Source of the DNA: Streptococcus thalassemiae
GTDB lineage: Bacteria > Bacillota > Bacilli > Lactobacillales > Streptococcaceae
DNA: 64,000 bases
Direction: 5' to 3'
Assembly: GCF_903645285.1 (NCBI RefSeq)
Contig: NZ_CAHJXN010000002.1
Location: forward strand, 186,001-250,000
Both the position numbers and the translations under genes were made by a program. Every line of letters starts with the position of its first letter. Position 1 is the first letter of the stretch. The notes beneath the pieces were generated by a model. The model made no database searches, was not told the origin of the DNA, and was given only the letters and a program-made list of their open reading frames with translations. Below are positions 1-8,434 of the stretch, in pieces.

Positions 1-770
1 GCATTGACCTTGACTTCGTTGAAACGACGAGCAAGAGCAGCATTCTTCAAGATGGTATTACGGTATTCGTCTTGAGTTGTTGCCCCAATCACTGTCAATT
101 CTCCACGAGAGAGGGCTGGTTTGAGAATATCCGCAAGCCCCTTAGAACCACTGTCTCCACCAGTGCTACCAGCACCGAGAATTTGATGAATTTCATCAAA
201 GAAGAGAATGATATTCCCTGCTTCTTTCACTTCATTTACTAAGTTTTGAACGTTTTCTTCAAAGCTACCACGGTATTGAGTACCAGCCTCAAGACCTGAG
301 ATGTCAATGGAAATAATTTCCTTATTCTTAATAGCAGCTGGAACATCTCCGTTCACAATGGCTTGTGCCAAGCCTTCGACAACTGCTGTCTTACCAACAC
401 CTGCGTCTCCGACTAAAACAGGATTGTTCTTGGTACGGCGTGAGAGGATTTCAGATGCTTCTTGAATTTCCTTGTTCCGTCCGATAACAGGATCCAACTT
501 GCCCTCGCGAGCTTCTGCTGTCAAGTTTCGACCTAGTTTAGCAAGGACACCATCTTGTTTCATACCTGACGTATGTTGTGGCATTTGTCCATCAGTTTCT
601 GCATTTCCTGGTAATTGACCAGTCGCACGATAATGAGCAAATTCCTCAGGTGTCACTTCACGTCCATTAATCAAGTAGCGACGATTTTCAGAACTGTATC
701 CTCGCATACCACCCATCAATTGGTTAAATAAATCATCCATGTTATTAAAATTATTAAAGTTGTTATTCAT
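1..770 (-). CDS. clpL: ATP-dependent Clp protease-type chaperone ClpL, N-terminal 256 residues (runs off the window edge)
   Basis: HSP100/Clp family chaperone that unfolds aggregated proteins in the cytoplasm; ClpL lacks a ClpP-docking role in the known family. The visible part starts [15 protein letters not shown], an Asn/Phe-rich N-terminus typical of streptococcal ClpL, followed by the first AAA+ module with Walker [10 protein letters not shown] and Walker B ILFFDEIH. The start ATG at 768-770 is preceded by AGAGGTAAAGAAT. It is transcribed leftwards away from mraY and has two CtsR boxes upstream, which fits heat-shock control. The C-terminal part is outside the window. Confidence 0.93.
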   Translation of the reverse strand, partial: MNNNFNNFNNMDDLFNQLMGGMRGYSSENRRYLINGREVTPEEFAHYRATGQLPGNAETDGQMPQHTSGMKQDGVLAKLGRNLTAEAREGKLDPVIGRNKEIQEASEILSRRTKNNPVLVGDAGVGKTAVVEGLAQAIVNGDVPAAIKNKEIISIDISGLEAGTQYRGSFEENVQNLVNEVKEAGNIILFFDEIHQILGAGSTGGDSGSKGLADILKPALSRGELTVIGATTQDEYRNTILKNAALARRFNEVKVN

Positions 771-810
771 ATTCTTTACCTCTTTTGTTTACTTAGTTAT
801 GATTACTGAT

Positions 811-827
811 ATTGACTATCTTTGACC
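811..827 (-). promoter_or_regulatory. CtsR operator in the clpL leader
   Basis: Read on the minus strand this is GGTCAAA-GAT-AGTCAAT, the tandem heptad pattern (RGTCAAA-N3-RGTCAAA) bound by the heat-shock repressor CtsR. It lies about 40 bases upstream of the clpL start codon, within the transcribed leader, so it would act as a roadblock-type operator or serve a second promoter not resolved here. Confidence 0.75.
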
Positions 828-851
828 TTTGTTTTAAAAAATTTAGACTAG

Positions 852-941
852 CTAAATCGCTACTCTAGGTACTATTTCTGGTTTTTCTTTTTCAAGCAGG
901 AGTAGACTATCTTTACTTCTGAAGATTTCTAGATTAAACAT
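852..941 (-). CDS. possible 29-residue leader ORF upstream of clpL
   Basis: A short reading frame in the clpL leader begins MFNLEIFRSKDSLLLLEKEK and ends in TAG. Its ATG has a strong ribosome binding site (AGAGGTGG, 5 bases away), better than most spurious frames. It lies between the promoter at 1011-1039 and the second CtsR box. Function is unknown: it could be a translated leader peptide or simply a small co-expressed protein. Composition is charged with no membrane segment. Existence as a real gene is inferred from the ribosome binding site and position only. Confidence 0.45.
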   Translation of the reverse strand: MFNLEIFRSKDSLLLLEKEKPEIVPRVAI

Positions 942-1010
942 AGACCCCACCTCTTTCTATTTTACTTTAAATAAGCGTTCTAGTAAGGCTTTCATTTACC
1001 TTACGTTCAT

Positions 1011-1039
1011 AATATACTACATTAGTCAGAAAAGGTCAA
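1011..1039 (-). promoter_or_regulatory. clpL promoter
   Basis: Minus-strand sigma-A promoter: -35 TTGACC (1034-1039), 17-base spacer, -10 TATATT (1011-1016). It would give a 5' leader of about 240 nt before clpL. The upstream CtsR box almost touches the -35. Confidence 0.7.
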
Positions 1040-1043
1040 GGAT

Positions 1044-1060
1044 TTTGACTTTAATTGACC
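1044..1060 (-). promoter_or_regulatory. CtsR operator upstream of the clpL -35
   Basis: Minus-strand GGTCAAT-TAA-AGTCAAA matches the CtsR tandem heptad. It is 4 bases upstream of the -35 of the clpL promoter. Confidence 0.8.
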
Positions 1061-1075
1061 AATATTTTTAAAAAA

Positions 1076-1104
1076 GCAAAAACACCCTGAAACATCAGGG
1101 TGCC
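1076..1104 (-). terminator. rho-independent terminator after mraY
   Basis: Perfect 8-bp stem CACCCTGA / TCAGGGTG with loop AACA at 1083-1102, followed on the minus strand by a T-rich run. It ends the rsmH-ftsL-pbp2x-mraY transcript just before the clpL promoter. Confidence 0.85.
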
Positions 1105-1108
1105 ATTC

Positions 1109-2089
1109 TTACATCAAATACAAAATTGCTAGGGTCAGGAGACTTGCTAGAAGCCCCACTCCCCAAAAGAAGAAATCAACCTTCCACTCGCTCCAAGGAT
1201 TTCCTTTACCAGACAATCCTCCAAGCTCAAAATGGTGATGCACAGGCGTCATACGGAAAATACGTTTACCACCTGTCAGTTTGAAATAGCTGACTTGCAT
1301 CATGACCGAAGTTGTTTCAAAGACATAAATAATTCCGATAATCAAGAGAGTCCATTCTTGGTGGAGAGCCATTGAAATAGCTGCCAGCATTCCACCAAGA
1401 GCTAAACTTCCCACATCTCCCATAAAGACCTTAGCAGGCTTATGGTTAAAGACAAAGAACCCAAGCAAACCACCAATCATGGCAAGAATCACTAGAAGGA
1501 TATCCATCTGACCTTGCACATAGGCAATAACTCCATAGGCAGACAAGCTAATCACAACGGAAATACTAGCTAGACCGTCAATACCATCTGTCAAGTTGAC
1601 TGCGTTTGAAAAACCAACTAGCCAGAAAAGAGCGAAGATAATATAGAAAATCCCTAGATGCACTTGGTAACCAAAGACTGAAAGCATATCGCCACCGCGC
1701 TCATAAAAAAGGTAGAAAATGACGCCACCTAGCAGCTGAAGAGCCAATTTCTGTTTGGGGTTTAGCCCCTCATTGATCTTTCGGAAGACCTTGAGAAAGT
1801 CATCTAAAAAACCAACCAAGCCATACAAGACCAAAATAAACAAAATCATACCAACATTATTGGTCAATTGTTTCGAAAAAAGAGCGACGAGGAAACTCAC
1901 CACAACTGCAGCAATGAGGAAAACAAGTCCCCCCATTGTAGGAGTCCCAGCTTTTGCCTGGTGCTGTTTAACATCCTCATGCATCTGCTGGCCTGTAATT
2001 TGCGCCTTTCTATAAAATTGGATAAAGGCCGGAATTCCTACTAAAGTTAGTAAAAATGTCACAATTCCAGCACTAATAGAAATAAACAT
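1109..2089 (-). CDS. mraY: phospho-N-acetylmuramoyl-pentapeptide transferase MraY
   Basis: Integral membrane enzyme that transfers phospho-MurNAc-pentapeptide from UDP to undecaprenyl phosphate, giving lipid I, the first membrane step of peptidoglycan synthesis. The 326-residue length is normal for the family. About ten hydrophobic segments are visible, with signature motifs [10 protein letters not shown] (catalytic Asp region), [12 protein letters not shown] and the histidine-rich VHHHFELGG near the C-terminus. It is the last gene of the minus-strand division cluster, only 1 base after pbp2x, so it is certainly co-transcribed. The terminator at 1076-1104 follows it. Confidence 0.97.
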   Translation of the reverse strand: MFISISAGIVTFLLTLVGIPAFIQFYRKAQITGQQMHEDVKQHQAKAGTPTMGGLVFLIAAVVVSFLVALFSKQLTNNVGMILFILVLYGLVGFLDDFLKVFRKINEGLNPKQKLALQLLGGVIFYLFYERGGDMLSVFGYQVHLGIFYIIFALFWLVGFSNAVNLTDGIDGLASISVVISLSAYGVIAYVQGQMDILLVILAMIGGLLGFFVFNHKPAKVFMGDVGSLALGGMLAAISMALHQEWTLLIIGIIYVFETTSVMMQVSYFKLTGGKRIFRMTPVHHHFELGGLSGKGNPWSEWKVDFFFWGVGLLASLLTLAILYLM

Positions 2090-2090
2090 A

Positions 2091-4343
2091 TTAGTCTCCT
2101 AAAGTTAATGTAATTTTTTTAATGTTTTTGATAGCTGTATTAGTCCGAACATCTTGCTTCTGAACAACGGAACCTGAACCTTCAAATTCCAGTTCAATAT
2201 CCAACCATTTAGCAAAGGTCTCGGCAGTCTCTTTTTTCCAGCCATACATGTCTGGAATTTCTTCTACCTTATCCGATAAAAGGAGAACTTGTTGGTTTGG
2301 TGCAAGATTGGTCCCTTCTTCTACAGAAGTCTCTTTAATCTTTGTTCCAGTACCTACAACGATTGGTTGCACAATATTTCGGCGTAAGGCTTCCGCCAAC
2401 TCACCAGGTGAAATATCCTTGATGCTAGGCATTGCATAAGAAGATTCTGTCGTAACTTTATCTAAATTTTTGGCTGGAGATTGAAGATTGAGAGATTCTT
2501 TCATAGCTGAAGCCCGCTCCAAGATTGGGGTGGCAAATTCTCCCAACTGGATACCTGAAAAATGCTCAGGCTGTTGAACCGTTACATACAAGATAAAATC
2601 AGGATTTTCAGCAGGATTCATAGTCACAACTGAGAAAATATAATTGGTAGAACCAACCAAGTATCCTCCATTTTTCTCATCAGCGATTTGAGCCGTACCG
2701 GATTTAACTGCTACATTTTGTCCAGGAACTGTTATAATTGGCTTTCCTGTGTAGTGATTATACATAGTTCCATATAGAGGGTCCGTCCCAACTAAGATCA
2801 TGTGATTTCGAGTTGTGCTTGCTGCCTCTTTGGAAACAGGATTTCCTACTATTTCTTTTTGTGACTTACGTACAGACTGATTGTTAGTATCATAAATAGC
2901 ACTTATAAATTTTGGCTCCAGCATAACTCCATCATTAGCAATAGCTGTAAAGGCACGAAGCATTTGTGTTTGTGTCACTGAAATTCCTTGCCCAAATGAG
3001 CTTTGAGCAATACTAACAATATTATCAGCTGGAAGTTGACCAGCGTATTCATCTGTCAAGCCAAAGCGAGTTGGAACCCCAAATTTAAAGCGTTTTAGAT
3101 AATCCAACCAAGTAGCATCTCCCATTTTTTGTTCAAGTAGACTCGTTCCAACATTACTGGAGTGAGCGAAACCTTGTAAGAAAGTCATCATCCCACCAGT
3201 AGTCAAACCAGCATTAACATCCCAATCTCGAGTCGTCGCATCCGCTATTTTGAATTCACTGCTATTGAAGTATTCTCCACTTGGGAAGGTATTATTATCA
3301 ATAGAAGAAGCTAACATCATGACCTTAAAGGCTGATCCTGGTTCATAGTTACTTTGATAAAGAATATCACGCCAAACAAAGTCCTTAGTCAGCCCTTCCT
3401 TAGTATCTGCATCAAAGGTCGGTCGTTGGGTGGTAGCAAGGATTTCACCGGTCTTTGCACTGACCAAGGTCGCGGTCATATACTTACCTTTTACTTTTTG
3501 TAGAAAGGCATCCATCTGAGTTTCCATGAAAGATTGGAGCGGGCTAGACAATGTTGTATAAACATCCTTGCCATCTACAGTTTGTTGGGAAACTTGTTCC
3601 GTTCCGGGGACAATATTTCCCAGACGATCCTTTTCATAGGTAATAATGCCGTCTGTCCCTGCAAGAATACTGTTCAAGGAACTCTCCATTCCAGAGGTTC
3701 CCAGCAAGCTCTTGCTGCCATCTTCATTTTCATGGAGCTGAGCTAGTCCGATAAAACTAGAAGCAAATTGTCCGTTTGGGTAACTACGATTGGGACTGGT
3801 TGTAAAATCAATCCCCTTGACCTCTGCAGTTTCCAATTCTTTTTTGATAGACATCATATTGGCATAGGTAATCCCATTGCCCTTTGCTCCAAAGGAAACT
3901 TGCTTGAGGTTAGGTTGCGAGAGTTGCTCTCTTACATAGGATTCTTCCATGTCCAGATACTTATGAAAGACCTCTGCAACCTTGTTAAATTGTGTTTTTT
4001 CTACGTAAAGAATCTTACCCGTTGCTGACTTATAGTTCTCATCAATGACCGCATAGACATTATAGGAGGTTGCATCCTCAGCAATTGGGACTCCATTTCG
4101 GTCATAAATAGTCCCACGTTTGGCAGGAACTGTACGGGTGGTTTGATGAACCTTCTTAGCTTCCTTCGCTAAATCTGTTCCAAAGCGAGTGCCCGTCCCA
4201 ATAATGACCGCAAAATTGACTAAAAAAACGGCAAAAACAAAGACAGATAATAAACTCAGACTTTTTCCAACTCTGCGTCTGTTTTCAGCCGGCGATTTCC
4301 GATTTTTCGTCGCATAACGGATTACTCTTTTTGTCCACTTCAT
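2091..4343 (-). CDS. pbpX: penicillin-binding protein 2x, resistance-type (altered active-site motif)
   Basis: Class B transpeptidase for septal cell-wall cross-linking, with one N-terminal membrane segment (residues about 30-50), a pedestal domain, the transpeptidase domain and two C-terminal PASTA domains. The length of 750 residues equals the pneumococcal protein, so numbering carries over. Active-site motifs are S337-A-F-K340 where susceptible strains have STMK, S395-S-N397, and K547-S-G549 preceded by V546 instead of L. Further changes relative to remembered susceptible pneumococcal sequence are I371T, R384G, S389L, M400T, N417K and N605T. This set is characteristic of mosaic, low-affinity PBP2x from beta-lactam-resistant pneumococci and S. 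mitis. It lies 3 bases after ftsL. Confidence 0.97.
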   Translation of the reverse strand: MKWTKRVIRYATKNRKSPAENRRRVGKSLSLLSVFVFAVFLVNFAVIIGTGTRFGTDLAKEAKKVHQTTRTVPAKRGTIYDRNGVPIAEDATSYNVYAVIDENYKSATGKILYVEKTQFNKVAEVFHKYLDMEESYVREQLSQPNLKQVSFGAKGNGITYANMMSIKKELETAEVKGIDFTTSPNRSYPNGQFASSFIGLAQLHENEDGSKSLLGTSGMESSLNSILAGTDGIITYEKDRLGNIVPGTEQVSQQTVDGKDVYTTLSSPLQSFMETQMDAFLQKVKGKYMTATLVSAKTGEILATTQRPTFDADTKEGLTKDFVWRDILYQSNYEPGSAFKVMMLASSIDNNTFPSGEYFNSSEFKIADATTRDWDVNAGLTTGGMMTFLQGFAHSSNVGTSLLEQKMGDATWLDYLKRFKFGVPTRFGLTDEYAGQLPADNIVSIAQSSFGQGISVTQTQMLRAFTAIANDGVMLEPKFISAIYDTNNQSVRKSQKEIVGNPVSKEAASTTRNHMILVGTDPLYGTMYNHYTGKPIITVPGQNVAVKSGTAQIADEKNGGYLVGSTNYIFSVVTMNPAENPDFILYVTVQQPEHFSGIQLGEFATPILERASAMKESLNLQSPAKNLDKVTTESSYAMPSIKDISPGELAEALRRNIVQPIVVGTGTKIKETSVEEGTNLAPNQQVLLLSDKVEEIPDMYGWKKETAETFAKWLDIELEFEGSGSVVQKQDVRTNTAIKNIKKITLTLGD

Positions 4344-4346
4344 ATC

Positions 4347-4664
4347 TTACTCCGCTATTCGAATATTTTCATTGTTTAATTGCAAATCGTGTGAATTGGC
4401 AATTTCTTTCAAACGTTCTGCACGTAATAGTTCATTGACCTCTTGCTTGGCATCGTCCAATTCGGTCTTTTTTTCCTCTATCTGCGCATTGATTTTTGTC
4501 AAATCATTCTGTACTTGCAAAAGCTTGGTCTGCATAAAAATAATACTAATTGCTACAATAAGAGTGGTTACAGCAATGGAAAAGTAAAAAGCTTTTTCCA
4601 CACGCGAAAACCGTTTAAGTTGCATCTGTAGTATTTGACCTGTTTTTTCCATTCTTTCTGCCAT
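4347..4664 (-). CDS. ftsL: cell division protein FtsL
   Basis: Small bitopic divisome protein of 105 residues that, with FtsB/DivIC and FtsQ/DivIB, activates septal PBP2x-FtsW synthesis. A cytoplasmic N-terminus is followed by one membrane helix (residues about 26-46) and an extracellular coiled coil rich in Glu, Lys and Leu heptads (LLQVQNDLTKINAQIEEKK). Two ATG codons occur in tandem at 4662-4667; the second gives MAERMEK, matching the pneumococcal start, and is chosen, with AGAGGA as ribosome binding site. It sits between rsmH and pbp2x in the conserved gene order. Confidence 0.93.
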   Translation of the reverse strand: MAERMEKTGQILQMQLKRFSRVEKAFYFSIAVTTLIVAISIIFMQTKLLQVQNDLTKINAQIEEKKTELDDAKQEVNELLRAERLKEIANSHDLQLNNENIRIAE

Positions 4665-4675
4665 CATTTTTCCTC

Positions 4676-5626
4676 TTACTTGTGAATTTTTCTGGCCACG
4701 CGCAACTTGGCTGAGTGCGAGCGGTTATTGGCTTCTAATTCTTCTGCACTTGGCAAGATTGGCTTACGGGACACCAATTCCATCTTGGGCTTGAGATCAT
4801 CTGGGATGAAAGGCAAACCTTTGGGAACTTCAACCGTTGAAGCTTCCTTGAACAATTGCTTGGTCAAGCGATCTTCTAAGGAATGAAAGGTAATCACTGA
4901 AATTCTACCATCCAGAGCCAACATATCCATAGCCTGCTGGATAGATTCATCTGCCGCCCCCAGTTCATCATTGACTTCAATTCGAATAGCTTGGAAGATC
5001 TGTTTGGCAGGATGGCCCTTCTTCTTGAGCTCCTTTGCAGGTTTAGCCGACTTGATAATCTCTGCCAACTCAGTCGTAGTCTCGATTGGCTTGACTTCCC
5101 GAGCCTGTTCAATCTTACGCGCAATCTGTTTAGAGAATTTATCCTCACCATACTTGAAGAAAATACGAACTAAGTCATGATAGTCATAGTGATTCACCAC
5201 TTCATAGGCTGTCAAACTAGCATCCTGATTCATGCGCATATCTAGTGGAGCATCCTTTTTATAAGAAAAACCACGCTCACGCTGGTCCAATTGAGGACTA
5301 GACACTCCCAAGTCATAACAAATTCCATCAATTTCCTGAACACCAGCTTCGCGCAAACATGCCTGTAAATGACGGAAGTTATCCTTGATAAAGGTCACCA
5401 TTCCCTTTTCAATGTAAGGTGCCAAGCGTTTTTGCGCATTGTCAATGGCATTCTGGTCCTGGTCAAAGGCATAGAGATGGCCTTTTTCACTTAATTTACT
5501 CAATAAATATTCGCTATGGCCTGCTCCGCCCAAAGTCGCATCAACGTAGATACCGTCAGGCTTTACGTCGAGCGTATCAATCGTTTCGTGGAGTAAGACC
5601 GTTACATGATGAAATTCTTTTGTCAT
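4676..5626 (-). CDS. rsmH: 16S rRNA m4C1402 methyltransferase RsmH (MraW)
   Basis: S-adenosylmethionine-dependent enzyme that N4-methylates C1402 of 16S rRNA in the decoding centre. The 316-residue protein starts [17 protein letters not shown] and has the SAM-binding stretch [15 protein letters not shown], followed by the [10 protein letters not shown] and FHSLEDR motifs typical of the family. It is first in the minus-strand cluster rsmH-ftsL-pbp2x-mraY with gaps of only 1-11 bases. A TGGTAAAAT extended -10 (5636-5641) lies just 10 bases upstream of the start codon, so the leader would be very short. Confidence 0.96.
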   Translation of the reverse strand: MTKEFHHVTVLLHETIDTLDVKPDGIYVDATLGGAGHSEYLLSKLSEKGHLYAFDQDQNAIDNAQKRLAPYIEKGMVTFIKDNFRHLQACLREAGVQEIDGICYDLGVSSPQLDQRERGFSYKKDAPLDMRMNQDASLTAYEVVNHYDYHDLVRIFFKYGEDKFSKQIARKIEQAREVKPIETTTELAEIIKSAKPAKELKKKGHPAKQIFQAIRIEVNDELGAADESIQQAMDMLALDGRISVITFHSLEDRLTKQLFKEASTVEVPKGLPFIPDDLKPKMELVSRKPILPSAEELEANNRSHSAKLRVARKIHK

Positions 5627-5711
5627 ATCTTATCTATTTTACCACAAATCCGACCAGCTTGCACTAGTCAGACAAATAGGCCAAAAACAAGTAAGATTTC
5701 TTTAAGAAATA

Positions 5712-5764
5712 TGTCAAATATGCTTGACATTCGTTCTATAGAAGAATATAATATAGTCAAATAT
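5712..5764 (+). promoter_or_regulatory. promoter and probable autoregulatory operator of the XRE operon
   Basis: A consensus sigma-A promoter, TTGACA (5724-5729), 17 bases, TATAAT (5747-5752). A perfect inverted repeat TGTCAA-N6-TTGACA (5712-5729) covers the -35. The string GTCAAATAT recurs at 5713-5721 and 5756-5764, flanking the promoter. This is the layout expected for repression by the XRE protein encoded just downstream (inference). Confidence 0.75.
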
Positions 5765-5792
5765 ATACGACACACTTCAGAAAGGAGACCAG

Positions 5793-5987
5793 ATGAATCG
5801 TGTGAAAGAATTTCGCAAGGAACTGGGCATTTCCCAGCTCGAGCTAGCCAAGGATATCGGTGTCTCGAGACAAACCATCAATATGATTGAAAACGACAAG
5901 TACAATCCAACCCTGGAACTCTGTCTCAATCTCGCCCGCAGCCTCCAAACTGACCTCAACAGTCTCTTTTGGGAGGATGATTTTTAA
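5793..5987 (+). CDS. XRE-family transcriptional regulator (Cro/C1 helix-turn-helix)
   Basis: A 64-residue single-domain DNA-binding protein. The helix-turn-helix spans about residues 12-36 (LGISQLELAKDIGVSRQTIN), the standard pattern of the compact regulators that precede membrane-protein genes in Firmicutes. The ribosome binding site AAAGGAG sits 7 bases before the ATG. It opens a plus-strand operon of five further genes with tight spacing. Its operator is probably the TGTCAA-N6-TTGACA palindrome on its own promoter. Target and inducer are unknown. Confidence 0.9.
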   Translation: MNRVKEFRKELGISQLELAKDIGVSRQTINMIENDKYNPTLELCLNLARSLQTDLNSLFWEDDF

Positions 5988-6002
5988 AAAAGGAGCAAAC
6001 TT

Positions 6003-6545
6003 ATGAAAAAAGAAACCTTCACTGAAAAACTGATCAAGCGCACATACGGTATTTCTGATCCACTTGACGAATACAAACGACGCGAGGCCGATCGTATCGG
6101 TAACCAAGTCTTTATCATCCTCTTTTATCTGATGATTTTCGGAAATCTTATTCCACTCCTTCTGGCCTATAAATACCCTCAAGAAGTGGCTCTAATCTAT
6201 CCTCCTCTGATTTTAGCGATTGCCCTCATCGCTGCTGGCTATGTCACCTACCAAATGAAAAAAACAGGGATTACAGCTATTGATCCAGATATGCTGAGTG
6301 AGAAAGAAAGTAAGCAACTTCGCTACCCAGGTCTGAAAGCAGGTTTGTTCTTTGGTCTATGGATATTTTTTATAACTCCTCTTCTCGATATACTCATAGG
6401 TGAAGGTCAGGACTATTTTCAGTCTCTTCTCACTATAAGAAATGGTGTAGCAAGCATTCTCGGTTCTATCTTCTTCGGGGCAAGCATACAGTTCCTCATC
6501 TCCCGTCGCATTGCAAAAGCCAAGAAAGATCAGGATAATGATTAG
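6003..6545 (+). CDS. DUF3278-type integral membrane protein
   Basis: A 180-residue protein of the streptococcal family that follows an XRE regulator; function unknown. The cytoplasmic N-terminus KRTYGISDPLDEYKRREADRI is the family signature. Four hydrophobic segments are visible (about residues 35-55, 64-82, 115-133, 146-166), and the tail is basic (RRIAKAKKDQ). The start is 15 bases after the regulator's stop with AAAGGAG. The C-terminal third is repeated as a separate small gene immediately downstream, and a second full-length relative lies at 7161. Confidence 0.8.
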   Translation: MKKETFTEKLIKRTYGISDPLDEYKRREADRIGNQVFIILFYLMIFGNLIPLLLAYKYPQEVALIYPPLILAIALIAAGYVTYQMKKTGITAIDPDMLSEKESKQLRYPGLKAGLFFGLWIFFITPLLDILIGEGQDYFQSLLTIRNGVASILGSIFFGASIQFLISRRIAKAKKDQDND

Positions 6546-6555
6546 GAGGAAACTC

Positions 6556-6798
6556 ATGAAAAAAGAAAAGAAACAGTTACGTCATCCTGGTCTGAAAGCA
6601 GGTTCGATTTATGGAATAGTGATATTTTTTATAATTCCACTCATTGATACCCTAACAAGTGAAAATCCAAATTTTATCACTTCTCTTCTAAATACAAAAC
6701 ATATTTTTAAAACTATACTGGGAGCTTTCCTTTTCGGAGTGATGATGCATATTGTCGACTCACTTCGTATTGCAAGAGCTAAAAAAGACCAGGATTAG
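6556..6798 (+). CDS. small membrane protein, partial duplicate of the preceding DUF3278 gene
   Basis: An 80-residue protein starting MKKEKKQLRHPGLKAGS. The ATG at 6556 is chosen because AGGAGG lies 7 bases upstream; an upstream in-frame ATG inside the previous gene has no such site. It aligns with the C-terminal half of the preceding protein: KQLRYPGLKAG becomes KQLRHPGLKAG, and the end RIAKAKKDQD becomes RIARAKKDQD, with two membrane helices between. This indicates a tandem partial gene duplication. Function unknown. Confidence 0.75.
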   Translation: MKKEKKQLRHPGLKAGSIYGIVIFFIIPLIDTLTSENPNFITSLLNTKHIFKTILGAFLFGVMMHIVDSLRIARAKKDQD

Positions 6799-6807
6799 GA
6801 GGTACCT

Positions 6808-7134
6808 ATGAAATCATTACTAACTTTACTTACCTATCATCTTTTGTTCAGTTCTCTGCTCATCTTCATCATCATTTCAGGGAACTTGCCAATCGACGAG
6901 ACATTCCTCGTGCTAGTCTTTATTCTAGCACTTAACAAAGGACTGACTTATCTAAAGATTGACTCCCCAAAAACGCGCACACTTAACTTAGCACTATACT
7001 TTATGATTCTATCTTTTCCACAACTGATGGTCATCTCAAGCGGTTGGAAGTATTATTTACTGCTCACTATCGCTATCCTTTCTTCTATCACTTATCTTTA
7101 TTATCTCTATCAATTCGTAAAAGAAAGTCAGTAA
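6808..7134 (+). CDS. small polytopic membrane protein, unknown function
   Basis: A 108-residue very hydrophobic protein with about four membrane helices (residues roughly 8-25, 30-50, 60-82, 84-103) and almost no soluble part. The ribosome binding site AGGAGG lies 5 bases upstream, and the gene starts 9 bases after the previous stop, so it belongs to the same XRE-led operon. I do not recognise a family. Neighbouring genes suggest it works with the DUF3278 proteins in the membrane. Confidence 0.7.
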   Translation: MKSLLTLLTYHLLFSSLLIFIIISGNLPIDETFLVLVFILALNKGLTYLKIDSPKTRTLNLALYFMILSFPQLMVISSGWKYYLLLTIAILSSITYLYYLYQFVKESQ

Positions 7135-7160
7135 AACCACTCATTTAGGAGGTTACTAGC

Positions 7161-7739
7161 ATGAAAAAAGAAGACTTAACCACTCGCCTACTTCGAAATT
7201 TCTTTCACATTCAGGGTCCTTTTGATGAATGCCGTCAAGAGGTTATCTACAAGGCTTGCGCCCGTTCCATGATCCAAATCTTTTACTCTTCCTTCATTCT
7301 CTTCCTATTCTATATTTTGTTCGGAAGCTTTATAGAAATTGTTCGAAATGTTATGCCCTACATCTATTTTGGACTCATTTTGTTCATGAGTATAAAAGCT
7401 CAAAAAGCCGTCCAAGAGCTTCATCTTGAAAAGGATGACAAGTCAGAAATCATCCTCAAAACCTACAGCAAAGCCCAAATCAAATTTCGAAGCTGGGTTG
7501 TGTTTATCGGTCTTCAGGTTGGCCTCTTTACCCTACTCATCTTTCATAAAGTCTTCGTTCAGCAGATGTCCTTTTCAGATTTTGTGAAGTTGCTCATGCA
7601 ATTCGATAAAAGTGGTCCTTTCCTAATGTACGGTCTGATTATCGGCAGCATTTTTGGAACCCTGACCTACGGATTTCTATCACTACAAGAGGAGAAAACT
7701 CCTAAAAATACCAAACAGAAGGAGAAAAGCAATCAATGA
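7161..7739 (+). CDS. second DUF3278-type membrane protein
   Basis: A 192-residue relative of the protein at 6003: the N-terminus TRLLRNFFHIQGPFDECRQE matches the pattern KRTYGISDPLDEYKRRE of the first copy. It has four predicted membrane helices and a long charged C-terminus (KTPKNTKQKEK). AGGAGG precedes the ATG. Its TGA overlaps the ATG of gpo (ATGA), showing translational coupling with the peroxidase gene. Function unknown. Confidence 0.78.
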   Translation: MKKEDLTTRLLRNFFHIQGPFDECRQEVIYKACARSMIQIFYSSFILFLFYILFGSFIEIVRNVMPYIYFGLILFMSIKAQKAVQELHLEKDDKSEIILKTYSKAQIKFRSWVVFIGLQVGLFTLLIFHKVFVQQMSFSDFVKLLMQFDKSGPFLMYGLIIGSIFGTLTYGFLSLQEEKTPKNTKQKEKSNQ

Positions 7740-8212
7740 CTACACTATACGATTTTTCAGTCTTGAACCAAGACAAGCAAGAAACTCCACTAGATGCCTA
7801 TCGTGGGAAAGTTCTCTTGGTTGTCAACACTGCTACTGGATGTGGTTTAACGCCTCAGTACCAGGGACTTCAAGAACTCTATGACCGCTATCAAGAACAA
7901 GGTTTTGAGATTTTAGACTTTCCTTGCAATCAGTTTATGGGGCAAGCACCCGGTAGCGCAGAGGAAATCAACGCCTTCTGTAGCCTACATTATCAAACCA
8001 CTTTCCCACGCTTTGCCAAGATCAAGGTCAACGGCAAGGAGGCAGACCCTCTCTATGTTTGGTTGAAAGAACAAAAATCTGGCCCACTAGGAAAACGAAT
8101 TGAATGGAATTTCGCTAAGTTTCTCATCGGTCGTGATGGGCAGGTCTTTGAACGCTTCTCTTCAAAAACAGACCCCAAACAAATTGAAGAGGCCATACAA
8201 ACCCTACTATAA
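7736..8212 (+). CDS. gpo: glutathione peroxidase-family thiol peroxidase
   Basis: A 158-residue enzyme of the GPx/BtuE family that reduces hydroperoxides, in bacteria usually with thioredoxin as electron donor. The peroxidatic Cys36 lies in NTATGCGLTPQYQGLQ where animal enzymes have selenocysteine. The second conserved block FPCNQFMGQAPG carries Cys64 (the probable resolving Cys) and the catalytic Gln, and IEWNFAKFL supplies Trp and Asn. It is the last gene of the XRE operon, coupled by ATGA overlap to the DUF3278 gene, and is followed by a terminator. Start and length are normal. Confidence 0.93.
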   Translation: MTTLYDFSVLNQDKQETPLDAYRGKVLLVVNTATGCGLTPQYQGLQELYDRYQEQGFEILDFPCNQFMGQAPGSAEEINAFCSLHYQTTFPRFAKIKVNGKEADPLYVWLKEQKSGPLGKRIEWNFAKFLIGRDGQVFERFSSKTDPKQIEEAIQTLL

Positions 8213-8219
8213 TTTCACA

Positions 8220-8270
8220 ATCTCACTATGATTAGGTTTCTTTTAGCCTGATGAATAGTGAGATTTTTTG
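8220..8270 (+). terminator. terminator after gpo
   Basis: Stem TCTCACTAT (8221-8229) pairs with ATAGTGAGA (8255-8263), with an inner ATTAGG/CCTGAT helix, then TTTTTT on the plus strand. Confidence 0.8.
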
Positions 8271-8287
8271 ATGGGCTTTGACTTAAA

Positions 8288-8323
8288 TAGAAAAACACCC
8301 CATGATATGAAACATGAAGTGTT
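8288..8323 (-). terminator. terminator after the GH31 gene
   Basis: Minus-strand stem AACACTTCATG (8313-8323) pairs with CATGGGGTGTT (8294-8304) using two G-U pairs, followed by TTTTTC. It lies 110 bases past the stop of the GH31 gene. Confidence 0.65.
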
Positions 8324-8434
8324 GTAAAGTCTATGTTGTAGGTGCTTATTTCACATTTTCAATGTGACCAATGATAACAAATACCATACCGAAGCTTCAT
8401 ATACACTAAACAAATGACTTTCTAATTATCTCAA

